From assembly GCA_963565915.1 (NCBI GenBank), contig OY751491.1, forward strand, positions 3,472,001 to 3,536,000: a stretch of DNA of 64,000 nucleotides. The letters are read 5' to 3'. Both the position numbers and the translations under genes were made by a program. Positions 1-11,037 of the stretch are shown piece by piece; the stretch's first letter is position 1; each line of letters starts with the position of its first letter. Origin of the DNA: Entoloma clypeatum. Its lineage: Eukaryota; Basidiomycota; Agaricomycetes; Agaricales; Entolomataceae. Under the pieces are notes generated by a model. It was not told where the DNA came from. It did no database searches and saw only the letters and a program-made list of their open reading frames with translations.

Positions 1-1170
1 TGCAGTTTTCCATTCGTCACCTTCAGCAATGCGGACTAGGTGGTATGCATGTCGGAGGTCTATAGTGGTATAAACATGTGCTTTTCTGGCAGTGGCTAAG
101 AGGACGGAGATGAGCGGAAGTGGGTATTGGTCCTTCTTTGTGATTTTGTTCAGGCCTCGGTAGTCGACGCATAGTCGGAGTGATCCATCTTTCTTTCAGA
201 CGAAGAGGATCAGAGCGCCATGAGGTGAACTAGAAGGTTTAATAAAACCGATATTGAGATGCTCGTCAATGAAGTCTTGGAGGGATCCAAGTTCGGATTG
301 CGAGAGTGAGTACATTGGACCAATCGGAGGGGAAGTACCTTCCTCCAAATTGATCTTGAGGTCGTAAGGTCGGTGGGGTGCAAGGGTGTTGGCTTTTTTC
401 TTACTGAATACATCAGCAAAATTGTGGTATTCCTCAGGTATGCCAGAGAGGTTGGGAGTGTCGTCGGAGATGGACACAGAATTGGCGGAGATGTCGGAGA
501 GGTGAACCTGGAAAGCATATGCCCCAGGAGCTTTACATGCATGGAGATATGCAGCTGCATTGACCATGGTAATCTGTGGCGGGTCGGAGGTGTTCGGAGT
601 GAGCGGATTAGAGGTGCCCATCAGAGAGGGCAGACACTGTGGAGGTGGCGGAGCTGCCTCAGCAGTTGACGTCGGAATTGGACTCGGAGTGTCGGATATC
701 GTAGAACGGAATAAGATACTGCCCAATACCCAGTCAATCAACGGATTGTAGCGGGTGAGCCAGTTGTGTCCTAGAACCAAATTACAAGACGAATCGAGGG
801 TTGTCACATAAAACGCAATGGTCAGAAGTTCACCGGAAGGGAATTGGAGAGGAAGATCAATAGATTGCATGATATAAGTATTTGATGAACCGTCAAAAAG
901 TTTCAAAACCATAGGTGAAGGAATCGGAGTCGGAGATGAGTTTAAAGAAGAAATAAATCTGGTATCTGCGAAGCAATGTGTAGAACCAGAGTCAATAAGA
1001 GTCTTTATCAGAAGAGAATCAGAAAAGGTCGGAGATATCAAATCAATATATAAAGAGTTTGGATTTGAGAGAGCGGACACATTGAGTCGGAGGGTTTCCA
1101 AAGGTGCACAAAAGGAGTCAACGCAATCCCCAGTACGTGCTGGAATCTGAGGACTGCTTACTATTTTTTT
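1..1170 (-). pseudogene. Gypsy A pol: aspartic protease and start of reverse transcriptase
   Basis: Pol remnant opening in the -1 frame at an A7 run just before the gag stop (1161-1170). The retropepsin motif LIDSGSTHCFADTRF lies near 980-1025, followed by the conserved GHNWLTRYNP segment and the PYDLKINLEEG linker that leads into RT. A TGA at 196-198 falls where Gypsy C has Cys in FVCKKDGSLR; translation then continues as [17 protein letters not shown] to the window edge. The same TGA occurs in Gypsy B. An ATG-initiated reading here would be artificial, since family members express pol by frameshift from gag. Truncated by the window, not functional. Confidence 0.85.
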
Positions 1171-2366
1171 GACTTGGTCATCTTCTCCAATTTGTCCTCA
1201 GCTGCGCTAGAAGACGATTTCTTTGAGCAGTCGGAAGCCCGATGACCAATGTTGCTGCAAAACATGCATAAATTATTGTCAAATCGTCGTTGGCGTTCTT
1301 GGGGAGTTAATTTCCCATCTTTGCCAAGTTTGTCAGAGAGGGCGAATTTTGGAGAGGTAGATGACAAATTTTGTTGTTGTTGTTGTGAGTTGGGTTTAGA
1401 TGATGAGGAGTTGTTGTTGGATGATGAAGCAGGGGTCTGTTTCTTGTCAGATTTGTCAGATTTGTTGGGCTTTGGAGTGGATTTGTCAGAGGAGCGCAAT
1501 TTCTCGTGTTGACATTCCCAGTAGTGGGCATTGATGTTATGGGCCATTATCTTCAACTCGGCCAAAGTCTTAGGTTTGGGGTAGGTCCCTAAAACATCCT
1601 TGATATGTTCCGCTAAACCAGTGTTGTACCAATATCAGAGCACACCATCATCCCACTGTGTGCGAGCGGAAAGACGTTTGAAGTCCACGTTGTAACGTAG
1701 GATCTTCTGATTGTCGTGCATCCGAAGGTGATCCAGACTATCCTCTGCTTCTCCAGTTGGATCGATAGGTCCGAATTTGGATCGGAGGATGTGCACAAAG
1801 GCGGATCAATCATCCAACCAGACAGAGTCATCATCGGACTCTCCCAAGTGGGTGGGCTCAAACCATTCAAGCGCGGTTCCTCGGAGGTACAACAGAGCGA
1901 AACTGCCTTTGTTTTCATCATCATCAAAAGTGGGGTTGTTTCAGAAATACAGGGTGCATTGTGCAAGGAAACTGGTGAGTTTCCGAGAGTCGGAACTGTC
2001 AAAAGTGTCGGGTTCCTTCAACTTCTTTTTCAGAGTCTTCGGAGTCTCTCTGCATCGGAGCTCCTCTGTCATAAGCATGATTGCTTCAGTGAGGTTTGGA
2101 GTTTGTTTGCAATGGAAAGGATTGTTGTCGTTGAAAGGAGAGGTCGGAGATTTGTGAAAAGGACAGGATTCTTCAGGAATCGGAGGTCCCTGTGTCTGAG
2201 GTGTTCAGAGACGAGGTGTCGGAGATATGGGGTCGGGTTTGGGTGCAGATTCTTCTGCATGAAAATCTTGGAACATATGTAGAAATGTCGCCCTGGTGTC
2301 CTGCAGATTTGAAGCTTCTGCTGCTGCTGCTGCTGCATGGAAGTTCTGAGTGTTGTGGGCTGCCAT
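1161..2366 (-). pseudogene. Gypsy A gag with zinc knuckle
   Basis: Gag remnant read from ATG 2366 (MAAHNTQN..., the same start as Gypsy B at 42192) to TAG 1161-1163. The C-terminal part has a CCHC knuckle, CMFCSNIGHRASDC (CX2CX4HX4C), preceded by Ser/Asn- and Gln-rich linkers. In the capsid part the frame is broken by several stops. One TGA at 1635-1637 lies in a codon that is CGA in Gypsy C (the Arg of LRHRYY), a direct example of C-to-T decay. The end TCA AAA AAA TAG forms a -1 slippery heptamer shared with Gypsy C. Confidence 0.8.
1164..1170 (-). promoter_or_regulatory. -1 ribosomal frameshift slippery site, Gypsy A
   Basis: On the element strand the last gag codons read TCA AAA AAA TAG. 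A_AAA_AAA is a classical X_XXY_YYZ heptamer directly 5' of the stop, and pol is open in the -1 frame from here. The same arrangement is found in Gypsy C at 47874-47880. The frame relation is seen; actual frameshifting is inferred. Confidence 0.6.
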
Positions 2367-2412
2367 AACTGGAATTTGAAATACAGATAAGCGAGTGGCA
2401 GTTTGAATATAC

Positions 2413-2873
2413 TGTTAAGTAATGATCGACAAAAACATCGGAGCTACATCGGACACATTGGAGGGTCGGAGGGTCGGAGCGCATGCAATGTAGGGGCAAG
2501 GACTTGGCTTGAACTTGTGTGTTGCGCCCTCGCTAATACGTCGGTGTCCTTATTTTGGAGGATCGGAGGTTGGAGTCAAGTTAAGAGTCGGAAAGAGGAC
2601 GGGAGGTGTGATGTCGAATCTAAGTTGATATTCAAACTGAAGCTAATACACGATTCTACATAAGTTTAAATACTATGTTGGAGGACGTGTGGCTTCATCG
2701 GAGTCAGATAACGAGTGGCTGTCGGAGATGCTTAACATGGTCGGATGTAAGTAATGTACATAGTAACGAGATTCATAACAGTAAGTATGCATAATAAGTA
2801 TTAGTCAAAATGTCAGAGGTGTCCGAGGTGTCCGAATTGGTCAGAAATCATCGGAGCTGATCGGAATGTAACA
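2413..2873 (-). repeat. 5' LTR of Gypsy A
   Basis: 461-bp LTR, TG...CA ended. On the minus strand it starts TGTTACATTCCGATC and ends with ACTTAACA. It matches the LTRs of Gypsy B at 41662-42145 and 54573-55167, including the ACCTCCGAC-type repeat block, which here has only three copies (17 in the B 3' LTR). The gag leader follows directly at lower coordinates. Confidence 0.85.
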
Positions 2874-2883
2874 CCTTGTTGCT

Positions 2884-4782
2884 ATGTGTGCTGCTCTCAA
2901 AACTGTCGGCGAAGCCATTGACTTTGGTCTAGCCTCTGGCGCCACTCTCACCTGGCTCAACATGGCCACCCTCTCTGCTGCTGTCATCTCCCTGGCCCAG
3001 CGCATCATCATCCAAGGCATCATGTGCGATGCCGTTGCAACTGAAGGAGTTCTCCGTGAGGAATTCTACATGCTCTTCGCTCTCATGGGTGACAAACTCA
3101 GCTACAGCATTAACGGTGTTGGCAACCTCATTCACAAGGACTATGTCCCCCCCCCTCCCCCCCCCACACCCGCCTCCCAAGGGAAAGGCAAGTTTAAGGT
3201 GCCCCCTCCTCCTCCTAACCCTCTCGCCACTTCACAGTTGGTGGATGCTTCCATCGAGGATTCCTGGTGAATCCACAAAACCACCCCCACCATGTCACAA
3301 CTGGCGGACACCTCTATGGCTGGCTCTCACATGCCACTCAAGCCCCCCCAGTCTCAAGCCTCTGGCTCTGGAATGACCCCGGACTCGCGTGGCTTCATGG
3401 GTTTACCCCTGAAATCCAACCCAGCAGCCCGGCCTTCCAGGGGTTTACCCCCTGGAACGGCTAAGCGTCCCCCTAGGATCGACAACACATCAGCGTTCCC
3501 ACCCTTACCACCTAAGGGCCCTGCATACAACAAGGGTCCTAGGCCTTCCTATGCCAACAAAGCCAAGAGTGGAGTACACGCCGCACCTACAGGCAAAGTG
3601 CCTGCAGAAACTGGAGGCAATGTTCCCACTCCGAAGACTCCTGCATCTCCCAAACCCAGGACATCCTCAACCACTAAGGGTGCCAACAGGCGCTTTGTCA
3701 TGATCTCGAGCTCCGAATGGGCTCTTTTCAAGAAGCGCAATGAGGTTCATAAAGCTGCTCTTGAAGCACTTAAAAACCTCAACTCTTCTCTCTCTCTTGA
3801 GCTGGCGGACCTCTGCCCCAAAGGATTGAGAATGAAAACAATCAGCTCCACCGGTTGGGTCATCCCCACTGCTGTTGAGCTGACCAATATCGGTAAATTT
3901 GTCGAGTGTCTGCTCGAGACCAACAATGCAGAGATAAACGTCTACCTCCCGAGGTCTAAATCTTTTCTTAAATTGGTCGGCGTCCCACGCGTCATCAATG
4001 ATGAACCCATTTCGTCTGAGGCCATCGGCAAAATCATCATGAAACACTGCTTCACAGTCATGAGGACACGAGTTGCCCTCACGTCTGCTGCTCGGATCGT
4101 CACGTACTCCAAAACCGCGGATATGTGCACAGTCTATTTTGATATTCAGGATTCCCAGAGCAGAGCGATCCTGAATACTTTGATTAAAACCAAGGTCTGG
4201 TGGAACATTGGCGCGGACTTCAGGCCTTCCCCCATCAGACAGGCGGATAAACGCATTGGCGTCCCCCTCTGCAAAAACTGCTTCCAGTGGGGGCACCAGA
4301 TCCGCGACAACGGTACTGGCTGCCCCTCTAGACCCCAACTCTGCTCTGCATGTGGAGGCCCCCACCACATTGATAATCACAGGCACCACGCCCCTTGTTG
4401 CAAGGGCGCGCCCAAAGCCAACCCCCCCATCGCCCCCACCCCTGCCAGGCACCCATGCGATCACACCCCAAGATGTCACAACTGTGGTGAAAACCACCGT
4501 TCTGACTCCACTATCTGCAAGTTCTGGAAGAACCGCTTTGACCCCTCTTTCCACCGTAAGGCATACGACAAGGCCGCCACGAAGGATGCATCTCGTAAAG
4601 CAGCCAAGGCTGCTCGCCCCACTACCACGATGGCAGCCAAGGTTGCAACCCTTGTCCCCACCGATCATAATCACTTTGAGGTTCTTGAGGAGATGGAGGA
4701 CGTCGCACCTACCAATCCCAAATCCACGCAACTGCCCGCAACTAGTGGGACCAGCCCCTCCGATGGCATTGTTAATGGTTGA
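2884..4782 (+). pseudogene. LINE ORF1, gag-like zinc-knuckle protein
   Basis: One reading frame of 633 codons interrupted by a single TGA at 3268-3270. The N-terminal part is Ala-rich and helical, then a Pro-rich stretch, a central basic domain, and Cys/His motifs near 4270-4530: CKNCFQWGHQ..C, CSACGGPHH..., and CHNCGENHRSDSTIC. Such knuckles are typical of the RNA-binding ORF1 protein of LINEs and coat the element RNA. The single TGA could be a former CGA. The region downstream leads straight into the ORF2 endonuclease. Confidence 0.75.
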
Positions 4783-5394
4783 TATAACCGCAGCACTTGA
4801 CGTGGACGAGCTGGTCTCCCTTAAGTTACGTACTCATAACATTCGAAAAACTAGCAATCATTGAATCTTTCCTTGCTAGACACAGTGAAGATCTCGATAT
4901 CTACTTCATTCAAGAACCCGTTAAGTATCTTGCCCCCTACACGGTGTCCACTTCCTCCAAAGATGGCAGCCCCATCTATTCCTATCCTTGACACCCATCC
5001 TGGACTTGCTCCGACGCTTCCACTGCCGACGCCTCAGCCCGCACGGTTGCCTACATTAACACCCGCATCTCGCATCTCTGCCCGGCGTTTCATCACGAAT
5101 TTGATGCCCCTTCAGACATTCAAATCCTCTCCTTATGGCCCACCAAATCTCGGCAGGTCTACCTCATCAATGTGTATTCCGATGCTTCTGGGTCGGCCAT
5201 CAAATGGCTCACTCGGAACTCCCATATGCTCCCCTCCCCCATCATCTTTCTTGGCGGCAACTTCAACTGCCTGTCCACCCTTTGGGATGCCGCAGCCACT
5301 CACTCTTCAAGTCTCTCTACAGACCTTATGCAAGTTGCTTCCTCACTGGACCTCACGTTCAGCAGAACAAATACCGACCCTCCTACGCGGATCC

Positions 5395-7695
5395 TTTTTT
5401 TATTTTATTTTATTTTATTTTATTCAACAATTTATATAGCGGTATACTAGGGGTACAGTCCGCTTGACGTAGAGTAAACTACATCGATCCGAGGATCTAC
5501 ATACGCGTGAAGAACAAGCGGCGCAAAGCTCCGTCGAGCTGGTAAGTCCTTGCACCAGGACGGGGGGGTCTGTTATAAACAAACGCGTTAGTATGCGCAC
5601 CCGAGTACTCGGTTGCGCGATACAAGATCACTCCAACCTTGCGAGGTTGGCCGTTGACGGCGCTGGGGGGTGTCTGCGCCCTACCCACCAAAGAAGCGCC
5701 TGTGCGGTTCTTACCCTTCGATCGTGTTCGCTTGCCAGAGGGGGCTGCACCCCTTTGAACCCAGCGCGCTACCACGCGACTACCGCCAACAGTTGTGTTG
5801 GGCGTTGGACGATCCCGGAAGGCAAAAGCCCCTGGGTTATCCATGATGAATTTCCCGAAGATGTCCCAGATGGGAGTGTTCCTCGAGAAGGTGGGCATGT
5901 CTGGTGGCCTGGTGGGGTGGTGCAGACATTTGTAGAAAACGTGGGCGAAGTCCTCGACGGACCCCGCACCACAGTCGCATTGTTCAACTTTGTCACCAAT
6001 GTTGAACCTATGTCTATAGTGGCCAATTGGGGCGTGGCTTGTGAGGCCGCGGACCATTTGAGCCGTAAGGGATTGGGAGTGACCCACATCCTTAAGCCAT
6101 GTACCGCCCTTGAGGTGGGACGGCTTCATACGTTTGGCCCGAGCATGGTCTTGGCGTCTGACGCACGATCTCGGGAATTGATAGTGTCGGCCAACATACT
6201 TGGGGGACTGGTACAGATTGTTCCAGTCACCGAGCATGTCGTCCGTGAACTGCTTTGTGTTGAAGTCAAGGGATCTGGAGGCCGACTCGCCACACTCAAT
6301 GCGAATCGAGGAGGCGAAGTCATGCACTGCACGGTGGGGTTCGAAGCCATGATCCGAGCAATCGGGGACGTGGTGAAAGAAGACCTTGGATTTCAGACCG
6401 GGTTCCTCAAACCAAGGAATCAAGTTGCTGATGATAGCGAGCGCAGTTGCCTGCGAGGAGTGGAGGTCCAGGTCTGTGGCGCGCCGAATGGCGTTGACAG
6501 AGTCGGTGAAGATGTGAATTTCTTTCAGTTGAGAGAGACCCCCTAGCAGACTGACCAGGTTCGAGAACCCGTGTCCGATAGCTAAGGTTTCAGTGTCGTC
6601 AGAGACTGCGAGGCCACCGGCCGCCCAATCTTTGTTGATGGAATGCCCCATGTGCCAGGTTTCCCAAGCTGCAACAGCTTGGTGGCCCGACGCGAGGGAG
6701 GGAACTGCCGCGTCAGTGACAATGACAGCGGATTTGTTGGAGCAGATGTTGGCGTCAAATACCTTGTTAAGGGAGATGAGGCACGACTTTCTGGCTTCGG
6801 CACGGTCCTTAGCGGTCTTGCCGCGGATAAGGGTGATGTCGTGGATTACTCGGTCAGGGAATCGGTCGAGGACGCGTTTCCCTGGTTCGTTGTAGTTATT
6901 AAAAGGTGATAGGGGGACAGTCACGTTTGCACGGTAAGCCCAGATATCAACGAGGGGGGATTTAAGATTGTACATAAATTCCGGGGAGAACCATGGACGC
7001 TTGGAGGGGTCATCCTCGTCGCATACCATGACGGTCATGTGTCTGGGTGCAAGGGAGTGCATGCGGACACGGTTTCTGCAGGAGAGCTTCTTAAGGTGCA
7101 AATGCACCGGAGGCAGGCCGGCAAGTGATTCAACCGCCCCTGTGGGGGTGGTACGGAAGGCTCCCAATATCCATAACGCTGCGCGTCTCTGGACCTTGGA
7201 GATAGACTTGACGACACCTTTGTTACGGGCGCTGTCGAAGTTCCAAAGATTAGCACCGTATAACGCGATCGGCAAAATACACGATCGGTACAGGGTGCGT
7301 TTGTGCTTGGGAGTGAGTCCACGGACTGAGTTTCCCAGAGATAATAAGGCTCCCGTTGCTGAGAAGGCCTTAGTGGCATACCGTTTCGCGTGCTCAGTAA
7401 AGAGTAGCTTGCGGTCAAAGAAGAAGCCCAAGTACCTCCAGAAGGTCTTGGGGACGAGGGGGGAGTCGCCGGTGAAGGGCGCAAATCCGAGGTCAACCAG
7501 GGGGTTATCGTCGCCATTCTTCCTGGAAAAATGGAACGCCTCCGATTTAGAGTGCTCGAGGACCAGCCCGAGGGCTGCGGTCAACTCAAACAGACATTTG
7601 TATGCCTTTTTTAATTTGGCAAGGTTTTCCTTCCACGTCTCAGATTGGACTATGATGGTCCCGTCGTCGACGTATGAAATGAGGCTGGCCTGCGA
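5395..7695 (-). mobile_element. Nested, 5'-truncated LINE
   Basis: Minus-strand LINE inserted in the endonuclease of the outer LINE. The 14-bp target duplication TCCTACGCGGATCC is present at 5381-5394 and 7696-7709 without mismatch. The 3' end (low coordinates) is an A-run followed by a repeated AAAAT pentamer tail. The element is 5'-truncated within RT, just before the YVDDG motif, as is typical for target-primed insertion. The perfect duplication and a still open reading frame suggest it is much younger than its host element. Confidence 0.93.
5497..7695 (-). CDS. LINE reverse transcriptase/RNase H fragment
   Basis: About 730 codons are open from the truncation point to the natural stop. 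Order: ASLISYVDDG catalytic RT motif at the very start, thumb region, RNase H (VTDAAV..., TETLAIGHG, IFTDSVNAI, HHVPD...), and a C-terminal Cys/His motif (CDCGAGSVED...HVFYKC). The tail past 5760 is basic (KRTRSKGKNRTG). The open frame continues artificially 43 codons upstream into antisense of the outer LINE, so no genuine start exists. The RT fingers and endonuclease are missing, so this is a dead fragment with an intact frame. Confidence 0.85.
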   Translation of the reverse strand, partial: SQASLISYVDDGTIIVQSETWKENLAKLKKAYKCLFELTAALGLVLEHSKSEAFHFSRKNGDDNPLVDLGFAPFTGDSPLVPKTFWRYLGFFFDRKLLFTEHAKRYATKAFSATGALLSLGNSVRGLTPKHKRTLYRSCILPIALYGANLWNFDSARNKGVVKSISKVQRRAALWILGAFRTTPTGAVESLAGLPPVHLHLKKLSCRNRVRMHSLAPRHMTVMVCDEDDPSKRPWFSPEFMYNLKSPLVDIWAYRANVTVPLSPFNNYNEPGKRVLDRFPDRVIHDITLIRGKTAKDRAEARKSCLISLNKVFDANICSNKSAVIVTDAAVPSLASGHQAVAAWETWHMGHSINKDWAAGGLAVSDDTETLAIGHGFSNLVSLLGGLSQLKEIHIFTDSVNAIRRATDLDLHSSQATALAIISNLIPWFEEPGLKSKVFFHHVPDCSDHGFEPHRAVHDFASSIRIECGESASRSLDFNTKQFTDDMLGDWNNLYQSPKYVGRHYQFPRSCVRRQDHARAKRMKPSHLKGGTWLKDVGHSQSLTAQMVRGLTSHAPIGHYRHRFNIGDKVEQCDCGAGSVEDFAHVFYKCLHHPTRPPDMPTFSRNTPIWDIFGKFIMDNPGAFAFRDRPTPNTTVGGSRVVARWVQRGAAPSGKRTRSKGKNRTGASLVGRAQTPPSAVNGQPRKVGVILYRATEYSGAHTNAFVYNRPPRPGARTYQLDGALRRLFFTRM

Positions 7696-8299
7696 TCCTA
7701 CGCGGATCCCGGACAACCCCCTCCACCGGCCCTCCACACTCAATCTCGTCTTCCTCCCGGCCAACAGGCCCAGGAAGTGTGACAGATTTCTTTGCCCATT
7801 TGAGCGCGATAGCTCTGACCACATTCCTCTGACAGTCTATCTCCCCTCGACTCTTTATCAGCCGTTGGTTAGACAGATAGTCCCCCTCAAAACTTATGAA
7901 GCCTATATCGCAGGCCTCCTAGTCGCCTTTAGCCAGGTCCCTGACTCCTACACTTCGGCCCAGGATGTCGAGTCTGCTGCTACTAACCTCCAAATGGCCC
8001 TGTCTGTAAACTGGGACACCCACTCTTGTCCAGTCAAGGGCGCAGGATCGCACTCCCATTCGTGGTGGAGCAAGACTTGTGACATGGCTCGACAAATTTA
8101 TCTTGATACCAAATCCCCCGTCGACTACAGAAATCTTCGGTCGGTCATCCGCGAGGCTAAACACAACTTCTTCCAGGAGAAGATCGAAACCATCGCCCTC
8201 TCACAAAAAAACCCCTGGTCTCTTATGGACTGGCACAAGCCCCATCGCTCAGACCCCCTTGCAAATTTGAAGGGGGCCAATGGTGAACACGCGACTGGC

Positions 8300-10738
8300 T
8301 GCCTATCACCAGTCCTGAAATCATCTCCCTTGTCCTCAAGTGCAACACTAAATTGGCCCCTGGTCCGGACCATGTCTCATGGGCTCTCCTCAAACGTCTC
8401 CTCCATAAAGATGAAGTGTTGAAATGTATTACCGCCTTAGCTAACGCCTGCATAGATTACTCTTGCTGGCCGGCAGCTTTCAAGGTCTCCGTCACGGTCA
8501 TCATCCCAAAACCTGGCAAAGAATCCTATGATAACCCCAAGTCTTTCAGACCCATCGTCCTCCTTAATACGGTGGCCAAGATTATTGAGAAAGTCATCAC
8601 CAATTGAATGCAATTCGAATGCGCCAAGCACAGCCTAGTCCACAAATACCAGTTTGGCGGGCTTCGCTATAGATCTACAACTGATGCTGGTATCATCATA
8701 ACACACAGAGTCTGGAATGGATGGGCGAAGAAGCGTGACATGGGGGTTGTAGCCTTCGACGTTGCGCAGTTCTTCCCTTCTCTGGACCATCAATTTTTGC
8801 TAGGAGTTCTACGGCGGCTGGGGTTTTCAGCCGCCTTGAGTAAGTTCTTTGAATCCTATCTTTGTGGGCGGTCTACTCATTTTGTCTCAGGACAGAATGT
8901 CTCAGACCTCTACAAAATCCTCTTTGGTGTGGGTCAAGGCTCGGCGCTCTCCCCCATCCTATCCGGCATACATGCGCGGCCACGCGAAGTATCTGGACCT
9001 GTTCTCCTTTGTAGATGATGGTATGCTCATCACACAATCATCTGACCTCAACGCAATTGGCTCCCACTTGCGAACTGGGCGTAAAGCTATTGACGGCATC
9101 CTCGTTGACATGGGGCTAGCCACCGAACTGACAAAAGATGAACTCATGTTCTTCACCCAAACCGTCTCTCTGTCTTACCCCATTATCCGGCTACCCGGCC
9201 AACCCCCCCTCCAAGTCAAAGCCTCTTGGCGGTACCTTGGATTCTTCTTCAATCATTGCCTTACCTTCAATGAGCACAGGCGCTTCTACACCACCAAGGT
9301 GCTCACGTCCATTCCCCTCCTCCTTGGCAACTCCTCTCGTGGTCTCCCCCCTCGTCTTAAACGCCTCCTGTATGTGTCATGTGTCATGCCGATCCTCACA
9401 TATGGATGTCAACTCTGGTACTACAACGGTCCTCGACCCCAGACTGCCTTCAATCTCATGAACTCAGTATACTACAGAGCTGCCAGGTGGATCACCGGCG
9501 CTTTCAATCGCTTGCCTACCAGGGGAGTTCTCACCATTGCGGGACTCATGCCTGCTAGACAACAAGTCATCAAGTTAGTCCAACGCTCTCGGATCAGAGC
9601 GGCCCAACTCCCCACCACCCACCCCATCATCTGCGAGCTCATACTCAAAGCCGAGGTGAAAACACTTAGCCCAGTTGTCAACATCCAAAACCTTATGACC
9701 ACCGTCAAACTCGAAAGATCTGACTACCTCAGCGATGAAGCTCGCCCCGGTAACTGTATCCTCAATCTCTTCCACAAATCTATCGTTTGGGACTCACCAC
9801 GGATAGACGCTGATGACACCAAAGAGCGCTACACCCTCCTCAAAGACATCCTCACCACAGCAGAGGACGAAAACATCAAGCAGCCTTCTCCATTGCAGCC
9901 TGGCCTTGTGTCGGTAAGACCTTGTCATCAGCTGCAGCGGAGGTCCACTTTGCATCCTACCTTGGCCCAGACCGCCAAGAACCCCAACTTACTCGAGCAA
10001 GCACAGGAAGGAGCCTCACCCCAGAGACTCTCATTGTCGCCACCCTTCTTGGACTTAAGAAAGTCATCACCACTGCACCCTATGTTTCGGAGATTCACAT
10101 CTTTACCCACAACATTCAGGCTGTACGAACCGCTTTTGATACCGGCTCAATTCATGCTGGCCACTCCATCTCTTGTGCCATCTCCCGTCTCCTCCAGCCT
10201 TATCTGGAGGGAGCCAGCACTATCCACATCCGAATGGGGCTCCGTCTTCCCCGTCGCCAATCGTAATCTCAAAACCTTTCAAGGGACAGCCACTTCCCCC
10301 TTGTCACCCAACTTTGCCTGTACTGCCGCCACCACCAGTGCTGTTGATGGTTGGCGCAAACTCCATTCTGCCCCCGAATTTCGAGGTTGCTCCTTCCTTC
10401 CCCTCCACACTGGAGACCAAGAGAAGAAACTCCAGCCGGACCACATCAAAGGTGGACCTTGGCTTCAGTCCTGGGCTGGCAACAACAATGCGCTGTTCGC
10501 TCACCTCACCCGGGCCACCCTGGGCCACGCCCCCATTGGTGCCTACAGACAACGGTTCAAACACCCGGGCCCATTCACTTGCGCCTGTGGTGATGACACC
10601 CTCGAGACGGTAGATCACCTGCTCCACAAATGTCCTCTTTTCGATAGGGACGACGCCTCAAACAAAAGGTACAACATCGGCAATTTCCTGGGGATGCTCT
10701 CAAACCATCCTGTGTTATTCACCTTTCCCCCACCCTAA
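8300..10738 (+). pseudogene. LINE ORF2 reverse transcriptase, RNase H-like and C-terminal region
   Basis: RT opens with LAPGPDHVSW (8353), IIPKPGK and SFRPIVLLN, has a TGA at 8605-8607 in a position that fits a former Arg codon, then FDVAQFFPSLDH, GVGQGSALSP and a frameshift near 8960. The catalytic motif is FVDDG (about 9009-9023). Downstream are the RT thumb, a degenerate RNase H-like stretch (IHIFTHNIQAV near 10100, where FTDS would be expected, so a catalytic Asp is lost) and a C-terminal CXC...H..C motif (CACGDD...HLLHKC, 10580-10635). Related to, but clearly diverged from, the nested LINE at 5497-7695. Confidence 0.78.
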
Positions 10739-11037
10739 GTTATCAGGTGCATTCAGTGTTATGATCTCCTCTTTCTTTTCACGGTCTCTTTAGGTACTAC
10801 GGTCTCTGCCTACGGGCATATGTAGTTTATATACGGGGTCTGTTCTGGTGGACTTGTTCCATGGGCAGACCCCACTCTCGGATACCTATATATATCTTTC
10901 CGCACATGTGCCGTGACCACAGGGCATTACTTTCCAATACTCTTTGTATGTAGTTCTCATTAAATTTGTAACTTAGTGTACAAGACTGGACTGTGATCGG
11001 GCGCCGGAATATAAATTGAGGTTTAAAAAAAAAAAAA

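Larger units (their letters stand above)
1..2873 (-). mobile_element. Ty3/Gypsy element A, 5' part (family 1)
   Basis: Minus-strand LTR retrotransposon that enters the window from the left. Reading from right to left it shows a 5' LTR (2413-2873), a gag remnant, and the protease and start of reverse transcriptase, where the window ends. Gag start, protease and RT are close to those of Gypsy B (42192-50760), so both belong to one family; Gypsy C is a more distant relative. The family LTR begins TGTTACATTCCG on the element strand. The element is dead: gag and pol have several in-frame stops. It abuts the LINE that begins at 2874, so it probably inserted into or beside that element; the target duplication cannot be checked because the other end is outside the window. 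Confidence 0.88.
4797..8300 (+). pseudogene. LINE ORF2 N-terminal endonuclease (split by nested LINE)
   Basis: APE-like endonuclease domain that would nick target DNA for target-primed reverse transcription. Visible pieces: THNIRK near the start, then FIQEP (4905-4920), the LGGNFN motif near 5250 (usually GDFN, so Asp is replaced by Asn), and after the insertion SDHIPL near 7818, the C-terminal active-site SDH motif. The text runs from TDPPTRI before 5394 into PDNPL after 7710. Frameshifts near 4840 and 4990 and the nested element abolish function. The stretch 7850-8300 is the linker between endonuclease and RT. Confidence 0.72.
2874..11037 (+). mobile_element. Decayed LINE (Tad/I-like), interrupted by a second LINE
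   Basis: Plus-strand non-LTR retrotransposon with ORF1 (zinc-knuckle nucleic acid-binding protein, 2884-4782) and ORF2 (APE-type endonuclease, reverse transcriptase, RNase H-like region, C-terminal Cys/His motif; about 4797-10738). The endonuclease is split at 5394/7696 by another LINE. After the ORF2 stop a 3' UTR of about 290 bp ends in a run of 13 A at 11025-11037, which I take as the tail. The 5' end lies at or near 2874 next to the LTR of Gypsy A. Frameshifts and stops in both ORFs make it inactive. Clade assignment is by architecture only. Confidence 0.8.

Noticed and set aside
196..198. UGA as a selenocysteine codon in RT
   Set aside because: Although UGA replaces a Cys codon, filamentous fungi of this kind are not expected to have selenoprotein machinery and no SECIS-like element is visible; a shared inherited mutation is simpler.
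3667..4731. 354-codon frame on the minus strand
   Set aside because: It lies wholly opposite LINE ORF1, which has zinc knuckles; the antisense frame has no recognisable domain.
7696..7824. N-terminal 43 codons of the nested LINE frame
   Set aside because: This part lies beyond the 14-bp target duplication, in antisense of the outer LINE, so it is an accidental extension.
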